Shown here: positions 1 through 8,503 of the stretch, one piece after another
Position numbering within the stretch: the first letter of the stretch is position 1
Layout: the number at the start of each line of letters is the position of its first letter
DNA from: Thalassotalea profundi
Lineage (GTDB): Bacteria > Pseudomonadota > Gammaproteobacteria > Enterobacterales > Alteromonadaceae
Length of the DNA stretch: 64,000 nucleotides
Reading direction: 5' to 3'
NCBI RefSeq assembly: GCF_014653195.1
Contig: NZ_BNAH01000018.1
Span: 1-64,000, forward strand
Notes under the pieces: generated by a model
Told to the model about the DNA's origin: nothing
Seen by the model: only the letters and a program-made list of their open reading frames with translations
Databases searched by the model: none
Position numbers and translations under genes: made by a program

Positions 1-1
1 T

Positions 2-78
2 TGGCGGAGTGGACGGGACTCGAACCCGCGACCCCCGGCGTGACAGGCCGGTATTCTAACCAACTGAACTACCACTCC
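2..78 (-). tRNA. tRNA-Asp(GUC), copy 1 (promoter-distal)
   Basis: The reverse complement folds as a 77-nt tRNA with encoded CCA: acceptor GGAGTGG pairs with CCACTCC, discriminator G, anticodon loop CTGTCAC with anticodon GTC, and T-loop TTCGAGT. It is the last copy in the direction of transcription that is visible. The array could continue beyond the window edge. Confidence 0.97.
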
Positions 79-171
79 GCACAGTGCTTGTATACAAGCG
101 AGGTTTTGAGTATTTTTAAAGGCTCCCCTTTACTATTAGCTTTACAGAAAACAGTACGCATTTGAAATTAG

Positions 172-248
172 TGGCGGAGTGGACGGGACTCGAACCCGCG
201 ACCCCCGGCGTGACAGGCCGGTATTCTAACCAACTGAACTACCACTCC
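172..248 (-). tRNA. tRNA-Asp(GUC), copy 2
   Basis: The sequence matches copy 1 base for base over the 77 nt, with encoded CCA and anticodon GTC. It is separated from copy 1 by a unique 93-bp spacer, the longest in the array. Confidence 0.97.
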
Positions 249-289
249 GCTATAATCTAATCTCATTCATCAACTTGTTCTATATCTAT

Positions 290-366
290 TGGCGGAGTGG
301 ACGGGACTCGAACCCGCGACCCCCGGCGTGACAGGCCGGTATTCTAACCAACTGAACTACCACTCC
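290..366 (-). tRNA. tRNA-Asp(GUC), copy 3
   Basis: Identical mature sequence to the other copies. The 41-bp spacers on both sides (249-289 and 367-407) are identical to each other, so this copy is part of a 118-bp tandem duplication. Confidence 0.97.
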
Positions 367-407
367 GCTATAATCTAATCTCATTCATCAACTTGTTCTA
401 TATCTAT

Positions 408-484
408 TGGCGGAGTGGACGGGACTCGAACCCGCGACCCCCGGCGTGACAGGCCGGTATTCTAACCAACTGAACTACCACTCC
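408..484 (-). tRNA. tRNA-Asp(GUC), copy 4
   Basis: Identical mature sequence with anticodon GTC and encoded CCA. It sits at the junction between the 118-bp and the 103-bp repeat units. Confidence 0.97.
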
Positions 485-510
485 GCAGAGATATACGATG
501 TAGAATAAAT

Positions 511-587
511 TGGCGGAGTGGACGGGACTCGAACCCGCGACCCCCGGCGTGACAGGCCGGTATTCTAACCAACTGAACTACCACTCC
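511..587 (-). tRNA. tRNA-Asp(GUC), copy 5
   Basis: Identical mature sequence. It is flanked by two copies of the same 26-bp spacer, so it belongs to the 103-bp tandem repeat. Confidence 0.97.
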
Positions 588-613
588 GCAGAGATATACG
601 ATGTAGAATAAAT

Positions 614-690
614 TGGCGGAGTGGACGGGACTCGAACCCGCGACCCCCGGCGTGACAGGCCGGTATTCTAACCAACTGAACTACCACTCC
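614..690 (-). tRNA. tRNA-Asp(GUC), copy 6
   Basis: Identical mature sequence, with the 26-bp spacer on both sides. It lies in the 103-bp tandem repeat. Confidence 0.97.
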
Positions 691-716
691 GCAGAGATAT
701 ACGATGTAGAATAAAT

Positions 717-793
717 TGGCGGAGTGGACGGGACTCGAACCCGCGACCCCCGGCGTGACAGGCCGGTATTCTAACCAACTGAACTACCACTCC
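717..793 (-). tRNA. tRNA-Asp(GUC), copy 7 (promoter-proximal)
   Basis: The mature sequence is identical to the others. This is the first gene transcribed and the only one whose 5' leader is not GC: plus-strand CCACTCC is followed by AC instead of GC. It therefore has the original upstream flank, and the other copies carry the inter-gene spacer as leader. Confidence 0.97.
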
Positions 794-831
794 ACACGTT
801 TTATTCTACTTTCAACAACAAGTCGTTGAAT

Positions 832-869
832 GCGGCGGGAATAATACGGTTAACAGGCGGGTGCGTCAA
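832..869 (-). promoter_or_regulatory. Sigma-70 promoter of the tRNA-Asp array with GC-rich discriminator
   Basis: Read on the minus strand, a -35 TTGACG (864-869) is followed after 17 bp by a -10 TATTAT (841-846) and then by the GC-rich stretch TCCCGCCGC. The spacing is ideal. A GC-rich discriminator is the known hallmark of stable-RNA promoters under stringent (ppGpp/DksA) control. About 40 bp of leader separates it from the first tRNA. Confidence 0.8.
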
Positions 870-956
870 CCACTTTTTTGTATTCTTTTTACTGTATGTG
901 TGTTTGCTGAGCAATACGACGAAAAACACAGCAAAAAATCACAATTATTAACTATT

Positions 957-2288
957 TTATTGCTTTTTTTTACGTCGAATAACAAAAAAAGCGATACCTG
1001 CGCCTAAAATAATGACTAAATTAACAATAATGGCGATCATTATATTCATTTCTTTTTTAGCTAATTGCTCTTGTTCATACTTCATTTTTGCTAGTGCCAA
1101 TTCTTCTTCTAATTTTTTTATTGACGCTTCTTTTATCGCCAATGCAGCTTCTTCAGACGTTTTTACTTGTTCTTGAGCTTCATTTTCACCTTCAGACAAA
1201 TCATTTACTCTTATCCCGCCTTTACGCTCAACATTAAAAGTAAATTCAGGTACAACCAAACGAAACTCTCTACCGTCAATTGTTTTGCCAAAAGCATTAA
1301 TATTTAAACGGTGCATTCCTGGCTCAGTATAAGCAATTTTTTTTGTACGTTTAATCCCCTTTCCTTCTGTAATTGACAATGGATCTGCCTGCTTATCAGG
1401 AAAGGTAATTTTACCTTGAAAAATCATACTATCGGGATCTACATAAGTATCATCAATAGTGAAATGTATTTTATGAAATTCATTCTTATTCACTGTCTTA
1501 TCGACTGTTATTTTGACAGGGACCTTATGCAAAATAATAGGCTTTTGTCTTAATTCCCTATTAGCCATCGGCATTTTAACTCGATAAATAGGTATCCACT
1601 CACCTGCTGCAAAATTAAGCTCAAATTCAGCAGTAAATATGCCATCTTTTGCATGCTCATCAAGTTCATACCCATCATCTCTAAATGAGCCTATTTCAAC
1701 GGGTTTAGCGCCAAAATTGTCATAGTTAGAATTATTAGTACTATAAAAATCAATATCTAAGTCAATAACATCATCAAATCTAGGGTCATCAATCGCTTTT
1801 TCTCTGTTATATAACTTAGCAAACACTTTTAAAGTTTCGCCAGCGAGAATAGTCTTTGGTAAAGGCTCTACTTCAAGTCTAACCTCAGTGATCACCATTA
1901 TTTTACTGTCAGGAGAAACCTCACCAACTGCCTGCCAAGGTCCAATCATAGGACTTTTCATTTTAATTAAATCAAAAGTTCTATCATCAAACCATTCCAC
2001 TTCGTCTTTTGGAAAGTTATTTACTTTTAATTTGCTGCCATCAGGGCGAATAAGAATAACCGGTTGACTACCTGCTTTACGATAAAACAATAAGGTGACT
2101 TCATCTAACTGTGCATCAATTCGAAATCGATTATCTAGCAATGGAATTTGATTGGTTACATTGTCATTTTTATAGTATTCAATTTCAGTAATATTATCTT
2201 GTGCGTCAACTTGGTTGGATTGAACACATATAAAAAAAATGAATAAATAAAGACTATAGCAAGCTAGTTTTGCCGTTAATGTTGCCAT
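957..2288 (-). CDS. TIGR03503-type membrane-anchored periplasmic protein
   Basis: The 443-residue protein begins with a hydrophobic signal segment (about 8-25) and ends with a coiled coil (about 378-412), one transmembrane helix (about 415-436) and a basic RRKKKQ tail, so most of it should lie in the periplasm. The N-terminal section with IPLLDNRFRID and VILIRPDGSK matches what I remember of TIGR03503, a gammaproteobacterial family of unknown function usually beside dnaQ. The gene follows dnaQ with a 13-bp overlap, so the two are probably co-transcribed. The RRKKKQ end recalls a GlyGly-CTERM tail, but no Gly-Gly motif precedes the helix. Function is unknown. Confidence 0.85.
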   Translation of the reverse strand: MATLTAKLACYSLYLFIFFICVQSNQVDAQDNITEIEYYKNDNVTNQIPLLDNRFRIDAQLDEVTLLFYRKAGSQPVILIRPDGSKLKVNNFPKDEVEWFDDRTFDLIKMKSPMIGPWQAVGEVSPDSKIMVITEVRLEVEPLPKTILAGETLKVFAKLYNREKAIDDPRFDDVIDLDIDFYSTNNSNYDNFGAKPVEIGSFRDDGYELDEHAKDGIFTAEFELNFAAGEWIPIYRVKMPMANRELRQKPIILHKVPVKITVDKTVNKNEFHKIHFTIDDTYVDPDSMIFQGKITFPDKQADPLSITEGKGIKRTKKIAYTEPGMHRLNINAFGKTIDGREFRLVVPEFTFNVERKGGIRVNDLSEGENEAQEQVKTSEEAALAIKEASIKKLEEELALAKMKYEQEQLAKKEMNIMIAIIVNLVIILGAGIAFFVIRRKKKQ

Positions 2289-3013
2289 AAAGGCTCGCTC
2301 CCTTTTTCTGCCACAATGGCAAGACGTTTTTTATGCTCTTCTAATTCATCGGCAGTAGCGTGAATAATCTTTAATTTAGTTCTATTTTCAGGTAAACGTC
2401 TAATCGCGTTTGCATCGGTTCCTTCTTGGTGGCCATCGCCAGCAGATAAGTCTAATGCTGACTGTTTACGCGTCATTTCTACATAAACAAATGCAAGCAA
2501 CTGTGCATCAATTAACGCTCCATGATAAGTACGGTCAACTAATTTATCTACTTTGTAGAATTTTGCTAAATAATCGAGTGTTTTGGGTGATCCAAACTCA
2601 TCTTTAGCAACTTGAAGCGTATCTGTTACTGTGCATATATCTTCTGTCATGGGTAAACCATTAATCATGGAAAATTCATGATTCATAAAGCCTATATCAA
2701 ACTTTGCATTATGAATAACGAGTTCAGCGCCTTTAATAAAGTCAATAAATTCTTGTGCAACCTGATGAAACTGAGGTTTATCTCGAAGGAACTCATCTGT
2801 TAAGCCATGAATATTAATAACCTCTTGATCCATGACCATTTGCATACCATTTTGCATAGGTTTTAAATATACATGGTAAGTACGCCCAGTTAATTGGCGA
2901 TTAACCATTTCGACACAGCCAATTTCAACAATACGATGCCCTTCTCGCGGGTTTATCCCTGTTGTTTCAGTATCAAGAATGATCAAACGTTGTTCTTGTA
3001 ATTCTTCACTCAT
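2276..3013 (-). CDS. dnaQ: DNA polymerase III epsilon subunit (3'-5' proofreading exonuclease)
   Basis: The product is the proofreading subunit of the replicative polymerase, which removes mismatched 3' nucleotides. It shows the DEDDh exonuclease motifs in order: ExoI DTETTG near residue 14, ExoII with HNAKFDIGF near 100, and ExoIII with YHGALIDAQLLA near 163, where the H and D are catalytic. The length of 245 residues is typical. In E. coli, dnaQ diverges from rnhA and is followed by aspV (tRNA-Asp). Here the tRNA-Asp array is also downstream, one gene further on, but no rnhA lies upstream. The C-terminal polymerase-binding part is rather short, as is common in this group. Confidence 0.95.
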   Translation of the reverse strand: MSEELQEQRLIILDTETTGINPREGHRIVEIGCVEMVNRQLTGRTYHVYLKPMQNGMQMVMDQEVINIHGLTDEFLRDKPQFHQVAQEFIDFIKGAELVIHNAKFDIGFMNHEFSMINGLPMTEDICTVTDTLQVAKDEFGSPKTLDYLAKFYKVDKLVDRTYHGALIDAQLLAFVYVEMTRKQSALDLSAGDGHQEGTDANAIRRLPENRTKLKIIHATADELEEHKKRLAIVAEKGSEPLWQH

Positions 3014-3073
3014 TACAAATTTCCTTATTGAATCTATTGAGACACTAACTAAGTTACTATTAAAAATAAAAAC

Positions 3074-3565
3074 TTAATCAGGTAGTTTTTCTGGGAATTC
3101 TTCAATGTTAATTTGAATTCGTTTATTTGAATATAAGATTACTATTGCGATCATAACAAATACGCCATGAATAATAATCACAGGTAATTCGTATAAAATA
3201 CCATAAAAATAAGCACCTAAAATAATTATCCAATCAAAACATAAAGCAACAGCAAGAAACGCTCTAATGTTTTGCCAACATTTTTTGACCCAAGACTGCG
3301 CATCAGGTCTTCTTAAACTCATAATAAGCACAACAAAAAGGCCAACAACGCCTGAAAGTAAACTGGTATAAAATAAAATAGGATCTGGATATACCCATTC
3401 AATCACTCCGACACGATCATTGAAATTGGTTACAGACATTATCCACACTATATATCCACGTAAAATAAAGACTAGAAATAGATAAAAAAACTTAGAAATT
3501 TTCACACAATCAAATTGATCAAAATCATTGGGCATATAACGCGCAAAACGTTGTCTATTATTCAT
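3074..3565 (-). CDS. DUF2919 family inner membrane protein (YfeZ-like)
   Basis: This is a 163-residue protein with about four hydrophobic helices (roughly 25-45, 65-85, 103-120 and 126-148) and a charged N terminus. The DUF2919 assignment comes from the overall pattern of a short polar N terminus, a WVYPDP segment and four helices. No enzymatic residues stand out and the role is unknown. The start codon directly abuts the stop of the DUF599 gene upstream, so translation is probably coupled. A 60-bp gap separates it from dnaQ. Confidence 0.7.
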   Translation of the reverse strand: MNNRQRFARYMPNDFDQFDCVKISKFFYLFLVFILRGYIVWIMSVTNFNDRVGVIEWVYPDPILFYTSLLSGVVGLFVVLIMSLRRPDAQSWVKKCWQNIRAFLAVALCFDWIIILGAYFYGILYELPVIIIHGVFVMIAIVILYSNKRIQINIEEFPEKLPD

Positions 3566-4291
3566 TTATCTATTTTCAGTAACCTTATTGCGCTCATCTT
3601 CAAGAATTTTTTGCCCTGCGGTAATTGCTTTTACAGCTTTTGACCGAAACTCTCGATTAAACAAGGTATACACTACAGACAAACTCACGAAAATAAGCAA
3701 CAACGGATGAAAGAACCATAAAACAACTGCGATCGCAAAATAATAAGCCCTTAAACCATAATTATAAGAATGTGCGGCTTGGTCTTGCACTATCGCCATT
3801 TGGTAAGCATATTTTTGGTGATTAACTTGAGGACCATTTTCACTAAAAGGGGCAGCGCCAATCATAACATTTAAAAAACCATATTGACGCATAGACCAAG
3901 TAAAGTGAAAAAAAGCCATCACAAAAATTATCACCAAAACACACAACTTTATTTGAATCATGCCGTGCTCAGGATATTCAGTGAAAGGAATTGTTGCTAT
4001 TACTTGTTCGAGCTTTTCTACTTGGGAAAACAGCGTTAATACCCCTGCTAATACCAGCAAAGTTGTAGAAGCAAAAAAAGCAATGTTACGTTCTAAATTA
4101 GCTAATAAAGCCGCTTCAACCATTCTAAAGTCGCGCTCCATAGCTTCATACATCCAGTGAATTCTATGTTGATGTAAACTCCTAGCAATACAGTCATCCG
4201 TTTTAGCACGTTTTTTAGCGAACCAAGTGTATCCAGCCCAACAACAAACAAAGACCGTTAAAGCAAATATATCAAGAGAATAATTATACAT
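3566..4291 (-). CDS. DUF599 family membrane protein
   Basis: The 241-residue protein has an N-terminal helix (about 5-23), a basic cytoplasmic section with RIHWMYEAMERDFRMVEAALLANLERN, and further helices near 70-92, 112-132 and 185-212. The second section is characteristic of DUF599, a family of integral membrane proteins of unknown function. It is the first gene of a probable operon running DUF599, DUF2919, dnaQ and TIGR03503, all on the minus strand with short gaps or overlaps. Confidence 0.75.
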   Translation of the reverse strand: MYNYSLDIFALTVFVCCWAGYTWFAKKRAKTDDCIARSLHQHRIHWMYEAMERDFRMVEAALLANLERNIAFFASTTLLVLAGVLTLFSQVEKLEQVIATIPFTEYPEHGMIQIKLCVLVIIFVMAFFHFTWSMRQYGFLNVMIGAAPFSENGPQVNHQKYAYQMAIVQDQAAHSYNYGLRAYYFAIAVVLWFFHPLLLIFVSLSVVYTLFNREFRSKAVKAITAGQKILEDERNKVTENR

Positions 4292-4777
4292 AGTCCATCA
4301 AAAATGAATTTATTATAGGGCAATTATGCATCACGATACCTTAATTTTCGAGAGAAAAATCACGTTAAAATTATTCATCATACAAACTAAAATAATGATT
4401 TTATTAGGTTCTGTGATTCTTTGACTTTTGTTTTATGAACATTGGCGGGGTCTGTATTTAAAAAAGGTATATCACAGGTAATGATTTCCCATAAATAGAC
4501 GACGAGCTAGTATATAGCGCATTACTCTCGAATTGTTTTGAATGTGTTTAAATTGAACAACATTCCAGTTAGAAAATGCAGCATCACGTATACTAGTCAG
4601 TGTGTTACTTTTAGCTAAATCAACAATCGGTTGTATTATTTACACTAATTTGACACAATTTAACCAACAAGGAATTGTAATGATACCAATGGATTAAGAA
4701 TCCTCCATAGCGAACACTCCCATATGTCCTATAGGTGTCAGCATTAGATAATAAAAATAAACAAAAAGTAGAACGTT
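4292..4777. other. Intergenic region, divergent, no gene seen
   Basis: This 486-bp gap separates the divergent DUF599 and CBM9 genes and must hold both promoters. I see no convincing ORF or RNA gene. Around 4689-4703 there is a small dyad (GGATT-AAG-AATCC), followed by a segment CGAACACTCCCAT (4711-4723) whose reverse complement recurs almost unchanged at 8257-8270. This may be a remnant of a dispersed repeat. Confidence 0.5.
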
Positions 4778-7042
4778 ATGCTCAAAATAAGGAATAGCCT
4801 CACACTATGTGTTGCTGCCGTATTCTCGCTCGTAAGCCCGTTAATAATTGCACAAACTATTACTAACAACGACGAAAAAATCACACAATCTCTCACTATT
4901 CCCTACAGTCAAAAAAGCGCAATAATTGATGGCGAATTAAATGATCCAATTTGGTTAGAAGCAAATACTTTAGCGCTTAATATAGTTAATGATCCGTGGA
5001 ATAACGAAGAAAGTCCGGTTCAAACTACCGCTAAAATAATTGAAAATGGTGAGTTTTTATACATTTCATTCATTGCTCAAGATCCTAACCCCGAAAATAT
5101 ACAAGCTTCTTTGGGAGACCGAGATACCAAATGGGGTGATGACTTAGTAGCCGTCAAACTTGACACATTTAATACTCGCCGACTGAATTATCAGTTTATG
5201 GTTAATCCATTTGGCGTACAAATTGATGCAATAAATAATGAAATCACTGGTGAAACTAACACCTCTTGGGACGGTATATGGCAGTCTTATGGAAAAATAA
5301 CTGAACAAGGTTATCAAGTTGAACTAGCTATTCCCTACCGCATTCTAAACTTTGCAGATAATAACGAGAAAAAAACTTGGGCAATTGAACTGCTGCGTCT
5401 TTACCCTCGAGATACCCGTTTACGTATTTCGCATATGACATTAGATCGTAATAATAATTGTTGGTTATGCCAAGCACCTGAAATTAAAGGCTTTAAAAAT
5501 GCAAAAGCCGGCAAAAAAATCATGTTAACCCCTGCAATTGTAGCCCAAAGAGATGAATCTAGAGATATCTATGATAGTAACGATAATTGGCACAGTGAAA
5601 ATGATATTGATGCGGGCTTGGATTTACGCTGGGGAATAAATGCAAATACGCTATTAAATGTCACACTCAATCCCGACTTTTCAACAGTAGAATCAGATGC
5701 TGGCCAATTAAGTATTAATAAAACCTTTTCACTTTATTACGAAGAAAAACGGCAGTTTTTCACTGAAAATTCAGACTACTTCAGCTCAAATTACGATCTT
5801 GTTTATAGCCGAAACATTGCCGATCCTGATTATGGAGCCAAGCTTACAGGCAGCCAAGATAAACATAGTTATGGTGTTTTTGTTACTAATGATACTGAAA
5901 CTAATTTTATTGTACCTGGAAACACCCAATCGTACATTGCTTCACTAAATACAGAAAGCCACTCTGGCGCTATTAAATATCGTTACGATGCTAGTGATGC
6001 ACTATCTATAGGTGCAATTAGTACATTACGTAGTGCAGACAACTACCATAACTATGTTTTTGGTATTGGTGGTAAATATAAGTTTGATGATTCAAACAGT
6101 ATATTAGCTCAATGGTTAAGCTCAGACACTAAACATTTAGGAAGTTTTCAAGACCAAGCATTGAAACTTAATTATATTCATGACTCTGAAGATTGGCGTA
6201 TTGATGTAGAGCACCAAGATATTGGTAAAGATTTTCGTGCTGACTTAGGTTATATGCCATATGCGGACTATCAATCAGAACGAATTTTAGTAGATCGTTA
6301 TTTTTACGGGGAAACAGATAGTATCTGGCAGGAAGCAACACTATCAGGTCAATGGCAAATAAAACATAATGATGATGGTGAATTATTAGAAAAAAGCTTA
6401 GCAAGTAGCTTTGGAATTTACGGTCCGATGCTCTCATATTTCGATATTATGTTTACACATGCTGAAAAAGTTGGCTTGCGTGAAAATGTAAGCTTAAAAG
6501 CTATTGATAACAACACTACCCTATTCATTGAAAACCAAGCTGTTTTTCATGCTGATATTCAACCAAGTAATAAACTATATAGTGCTATCGATATTACAAT
6601 TGGGGATAAAATTGATTATGAAAACAATCGATTAGGTGACTATAAAGAAATAAGTGCCAATATCACTTATAACGCTACTAAGCATTTAGAAATCGATTTT
6701 TACCAAACATATGCAGAACTAGAGGCAGATGATGCGAATGTCTATAAAGCATCACTTACCGAGCTTAGATTAAGTTATCAATTTGATGTGCGTAGTTATA
6801 TTAAACTCAATATGATTTATAGTAACATTAAAATAAATAAAGCTAACAACCCCTTAATTTATGGCGTATCTAAAAAGAATAACGATCTTTCGGCACAATT
6901 AATTTATGCATATAAAATTAATCCACAAACCGTATTTTTCTTAGGTTACTCTGACTTTAGCTATCAAGATGACGATTTAATGAATCTTGAACGTGCTGAA
7001 CGTACTTTTTTTACAAAAATTAGTTACGCATGGCTACCATAG
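4778..7042 (+). CDS. CBM9-like / DUF5916 outer-membrane beta-barrel protein
   Basis: The 754-residue protein has a signal peptide (about 1-25) and then a family 9 carbohydrate-binding-like domain (about 35-215), seen in AIIDGELNDPIWLEA, DDLVAVKLDTF, NPFGVQIDA and a late PYRILNF. The rest (about 255-754) is rich in alternating polar and aromatic residues and in YYEEKRQFFTEN, typical of DUF5916, and should form an outer-membrane barrel ending in aromatic residues (ISYAWLP). Such proteins are common in marine Alteromonadales and Bacteroidetes, often near peptidases or polysaccharide genes, but their substrate is not established. The racemase gene follows directly. Confidence 0.8.
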   Translation: MLKIRNSLTLCVAAVFSLVSPLIIAQTITNNDEKITQSLTIPYSQKSAIIDGELNDPIWLEANTLALNIVNDPWNNEESPVQTTAKIIENGEFLYISFIAQDPNPENIQASLGDRDTKWGDDLVAVKLDTFNTRRLNYQFMVNPFGVQIDAINNEITGETNTSWDGIWQSYGKITEQGYQVELAIPYRILNFADNNEKKTWAIELLRLYPRDTRLRISHMTLDRNNNCWLCQAPEIKGFKNAKAGKKIMLTPAIVAQRDESRDIYDSNDNWHSENDIDAGLDLRWGINANTLLNVTLNPDFSTVESDAGQLSINKTFSLYYEEKRQFFTENSDYFSSNYDLVYSRNIADPDYGAKLTGSQDKHSYGVFVTNDTETNFIVPGNTQSYIASLNTESHSGAIKYRYDASDALSIGAISTLRSADNYHNYVFGIGGKYKFDDSNSILAQWLSSDTKHLGSFQDQALKLNYIHDSEDWRIDVEHQDIGKDFRADLGYMPYADYQSERILVDRYFYGETDSIWQEATLSGQWQIKHNDDGELLEKSLASSFGIYGPMLSYFDIMFTHAEKVGLRENVSLKAIDNNTTLFIENQAVFHADIQPSNKLYSAIDITIGDKIDYENNRLGDYKEISANITYNATKHLEIDFYQTYAELEADDANVYKASLTELRLSYQFDVRSYIKLNMIYSNIKINKANNPLIYGVSKKNNDLSAQLIYAYKINPQTVFFLGYSDFSYQDDDLMNLERAERTFFTKISYAWLP

Positions 7043-7065
7043 TAAAAACTCATGGAGAAAAACAA

Positions 7066-7761
7066 TTGAAAACTATCGGTTTATTAGGAGGAATGAGTTG
7101 GGAATCAACCTTAAGCTATTACCAAACCATAAACCAAGGTATTAATAAAAAACTTGGTGGCTTATCATCGGCTAAAATCTGCTTGTACAGCGTTAATTTT
7201 GAAGAAATAGAAAAGCTACAACATCAAGGCAACTGGGAAGCAACTGCACAAATACTTTCAAAAGCGGCTCAATCGATTGAAGCGGGCGGTGCAGACTGTT
7301 TACTTATTTGTACGAATACCATGCATAAAGTATCTGACGCTATCAATAAGACAATTAACATTCCTCTACTTCATATTGCAGATGCTACTGCCGAGCAATT
7401 ACAAAAACACAAAATTACTAAGGTAGGCTTGCTTGGCACAAAATTCACTATGGAGCAAAACTTCTATAAAGCTCGATTAACAGATAAGTTCAATATTGAT
7501 GTGATCGTTCCTAAACCGAGTGATCGTGAAATTATTCATCAAGTTATTTACCAAGAATTATGTTTAGGGGCGATTAAAAATTCATCTAAAGAACAATACT
7601 TGGCTATTATTAATGAACTCCGTCAAAATGGCGCACAAGCCGTTATATTAGGTTGTACAGAAATAGCGTTATTAGTTAATCAACATGATACTGATGTATT
7701 ATTATTTGACACAACAACTATTCACGCCCAAGCTGCAATTGAGTTTGCGACTCAGCAATAG
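7066..7761 (+). CDS. Aspartate/glutamate racemase family protein (YgeA-like)
   Basis: This cofactor-independent amino-acid racemase uses two cysteines: CTNTMH near residue 82 and GCTEI near 197. I chose the TTG at 7066, which has GGAG eight bases upstream and gives the canonical start KTIGLLGGMSWEST and a length of 231 residues, close to E. coli YgeA. An in-frame ATG at 7030 lies inside the end of the preceding gene and would add a 12-residue tail. Family members interconvert L- and D-forms of several amino acids. Translation may be coupled to the upstream gene. Confidence 0.85.
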   Translation: MKTIGLLGGMSWESTLSYYQTINQGINKKLGGLSSAKICLYSVNFEEIEKLQHQGNWEATAQILSKAAQSIEAGGADCLLICTNTMHKVSDAINKTINIPLLHIADATAEQLQKHKITKVGLLGTKFTMEQNFYKARLTDKFNIDVIVPKPSDREIIHQVIYQELCLGAIKNSSKEQYLAIINELRQNGAQAVILGCTEIALLVNQHDTDVLLFDTTTIHAQAAIEFATQQ

Positions 7762-7798
7762 TATTAACTTCAAGTAATTTAACTATGGAATTTATCAA

Positions 7799-8173
7799 AT
7801 GTATTTTGACCATTTTAATATTAGTGCGCCACTAGACTTATTAACAATAGAAAAAGATTTTTGGTGCGACATATTAAACTTTAATGCGGGTTTTCGCCCT
7901 GCGTTTAATCATAATGGCTTTTGGCTATATGCTAATGGCACAGATAAAGCCATCATCCACCTCAGTGAAAGTAATATTCATGCACCTTCAGATAATAAAC
8001 AATGTTTAGATCACGTAGCTTTTAAAGATAATGATATAAACAGCATAATTGCCAAATTAACAAGTAGACACATACCCTTTAAGCAAAAGCATATCGAAGA
8101 GCTTAATATGATCCAAATATTTTTTACTTCACCTGCTGGTATCGGTATCGAAATTAATGGCGAAAACGCTTAA
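7799..8173 (+). CDS. VOC (glyoxalase/dioxygenase superfamily) protein
   Basis: This is a single-module 124-residue vicinal-oxygen-chelate protein: an opening FDHFNISAP, a central DHVAFK and a closing GIGIEING strand give the usual beta-alpha-beta-beta-beta halves. The metal-ligand positions (H5 of FDHF, H in LDHVAF near 80, E in IEING near 120) look present. The substrate cannot be deduced. It lies 37 bp after the racemase gene on the same strand and could be co-transcribed. Confidence 0.75.
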   Translation: MYFDHFNISAPLDLLTIEKDFWCDILNFNAGFRPAFNHNGFWLYANGTDKAIIHLSESNIHAPSDNKQCLDHVAFKDNDINSIIAKLTSRHIPFKQKHIEELNMIQIFFTSPAGIGIEINGENA

Positions 8174-8503
8174 GAAGTTTCTGCGTAGTGTTAGAATTCG
8201 GTTTTAGTAATTTATAGAAAAGAATACAGATGCCCGTGCCGTCATAGCGACAGTTTATGGGAGTGTTTCGACGGCCGTTCACATGCATTATTAGCACAAT
8301 GTACTTACATGTTAGTCCTAAAACAAGGAGCATAGGTTGTACGCTCATACGGGTAACCCGTTTTACATGTCATTGACTTGCTCGGCACGAACATCTAAAT
8401 ACAGTATAGTAGCTGATTGAAAAAAACGGTGAATAAATTCCTCTTTATTCACACAATAGTGCTAAAAATTAGCTAAGGTATTGTTAATCTAATTAATGTT
8501 TTT
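8174..8503. other. Intergenic region, convergent genes, small dyads only
   Basis: This 330-bp gap lies between two convergent genes. It contains ATGGGAGTGTTTCG (8257-8270), an inverted near-copy of 4711-4723, and the dyad ACGGGT-A-ACCCGT (8349-8361) followed by TTTT, which could act as a weak terminator. The 64-codon minus-strand reading frame here has no supporting features. Confidence 0.4.

Larger units (their letters stand above)
172..407 (-). repeat. Two 118-bp tandem units (tRNA-Asp plus 41-bp spacer)
   Basis: Units 172-289 and 290-407 are identical, including the 41-bp non-coding spacer. Identity of non-functional spacer DNA points to recent duplication or to homogenisation by recombination. 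Confidence 0.95.
408..716 (-). repeat. Three 103-bp tandem units (tRNA-Asp plus 26-bp spacer)
   Basis: Starts at 408, 511 and 614 are exactly 103 bp apart and the three 26-bp spacers (485-510, 588-613, 691-716) are identical. The unit differs from the 118-bp unit only in its spacer, so at least two independent amplification events shaped the array. Confidence 0.95.

Noticed and set aside
249..716. Regular repeats at the window start read as a CRISPR array
   Set aside because: The repeats are complete tRNA-Asp genes with identical spacers, so there are no variable CRISPR-like spacers.
4711..8270. ATGGGAGTGTT(T)CG shared in inverted orientation by two intergenic regions (4711-4723 and 8257-8270)
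   Set aside because: Only 13-14 bp with one indel, and the flanks do not align beyond a short CATAGCGA. Could be a relic of a dispersed repeat, but chance cannot be excluded.
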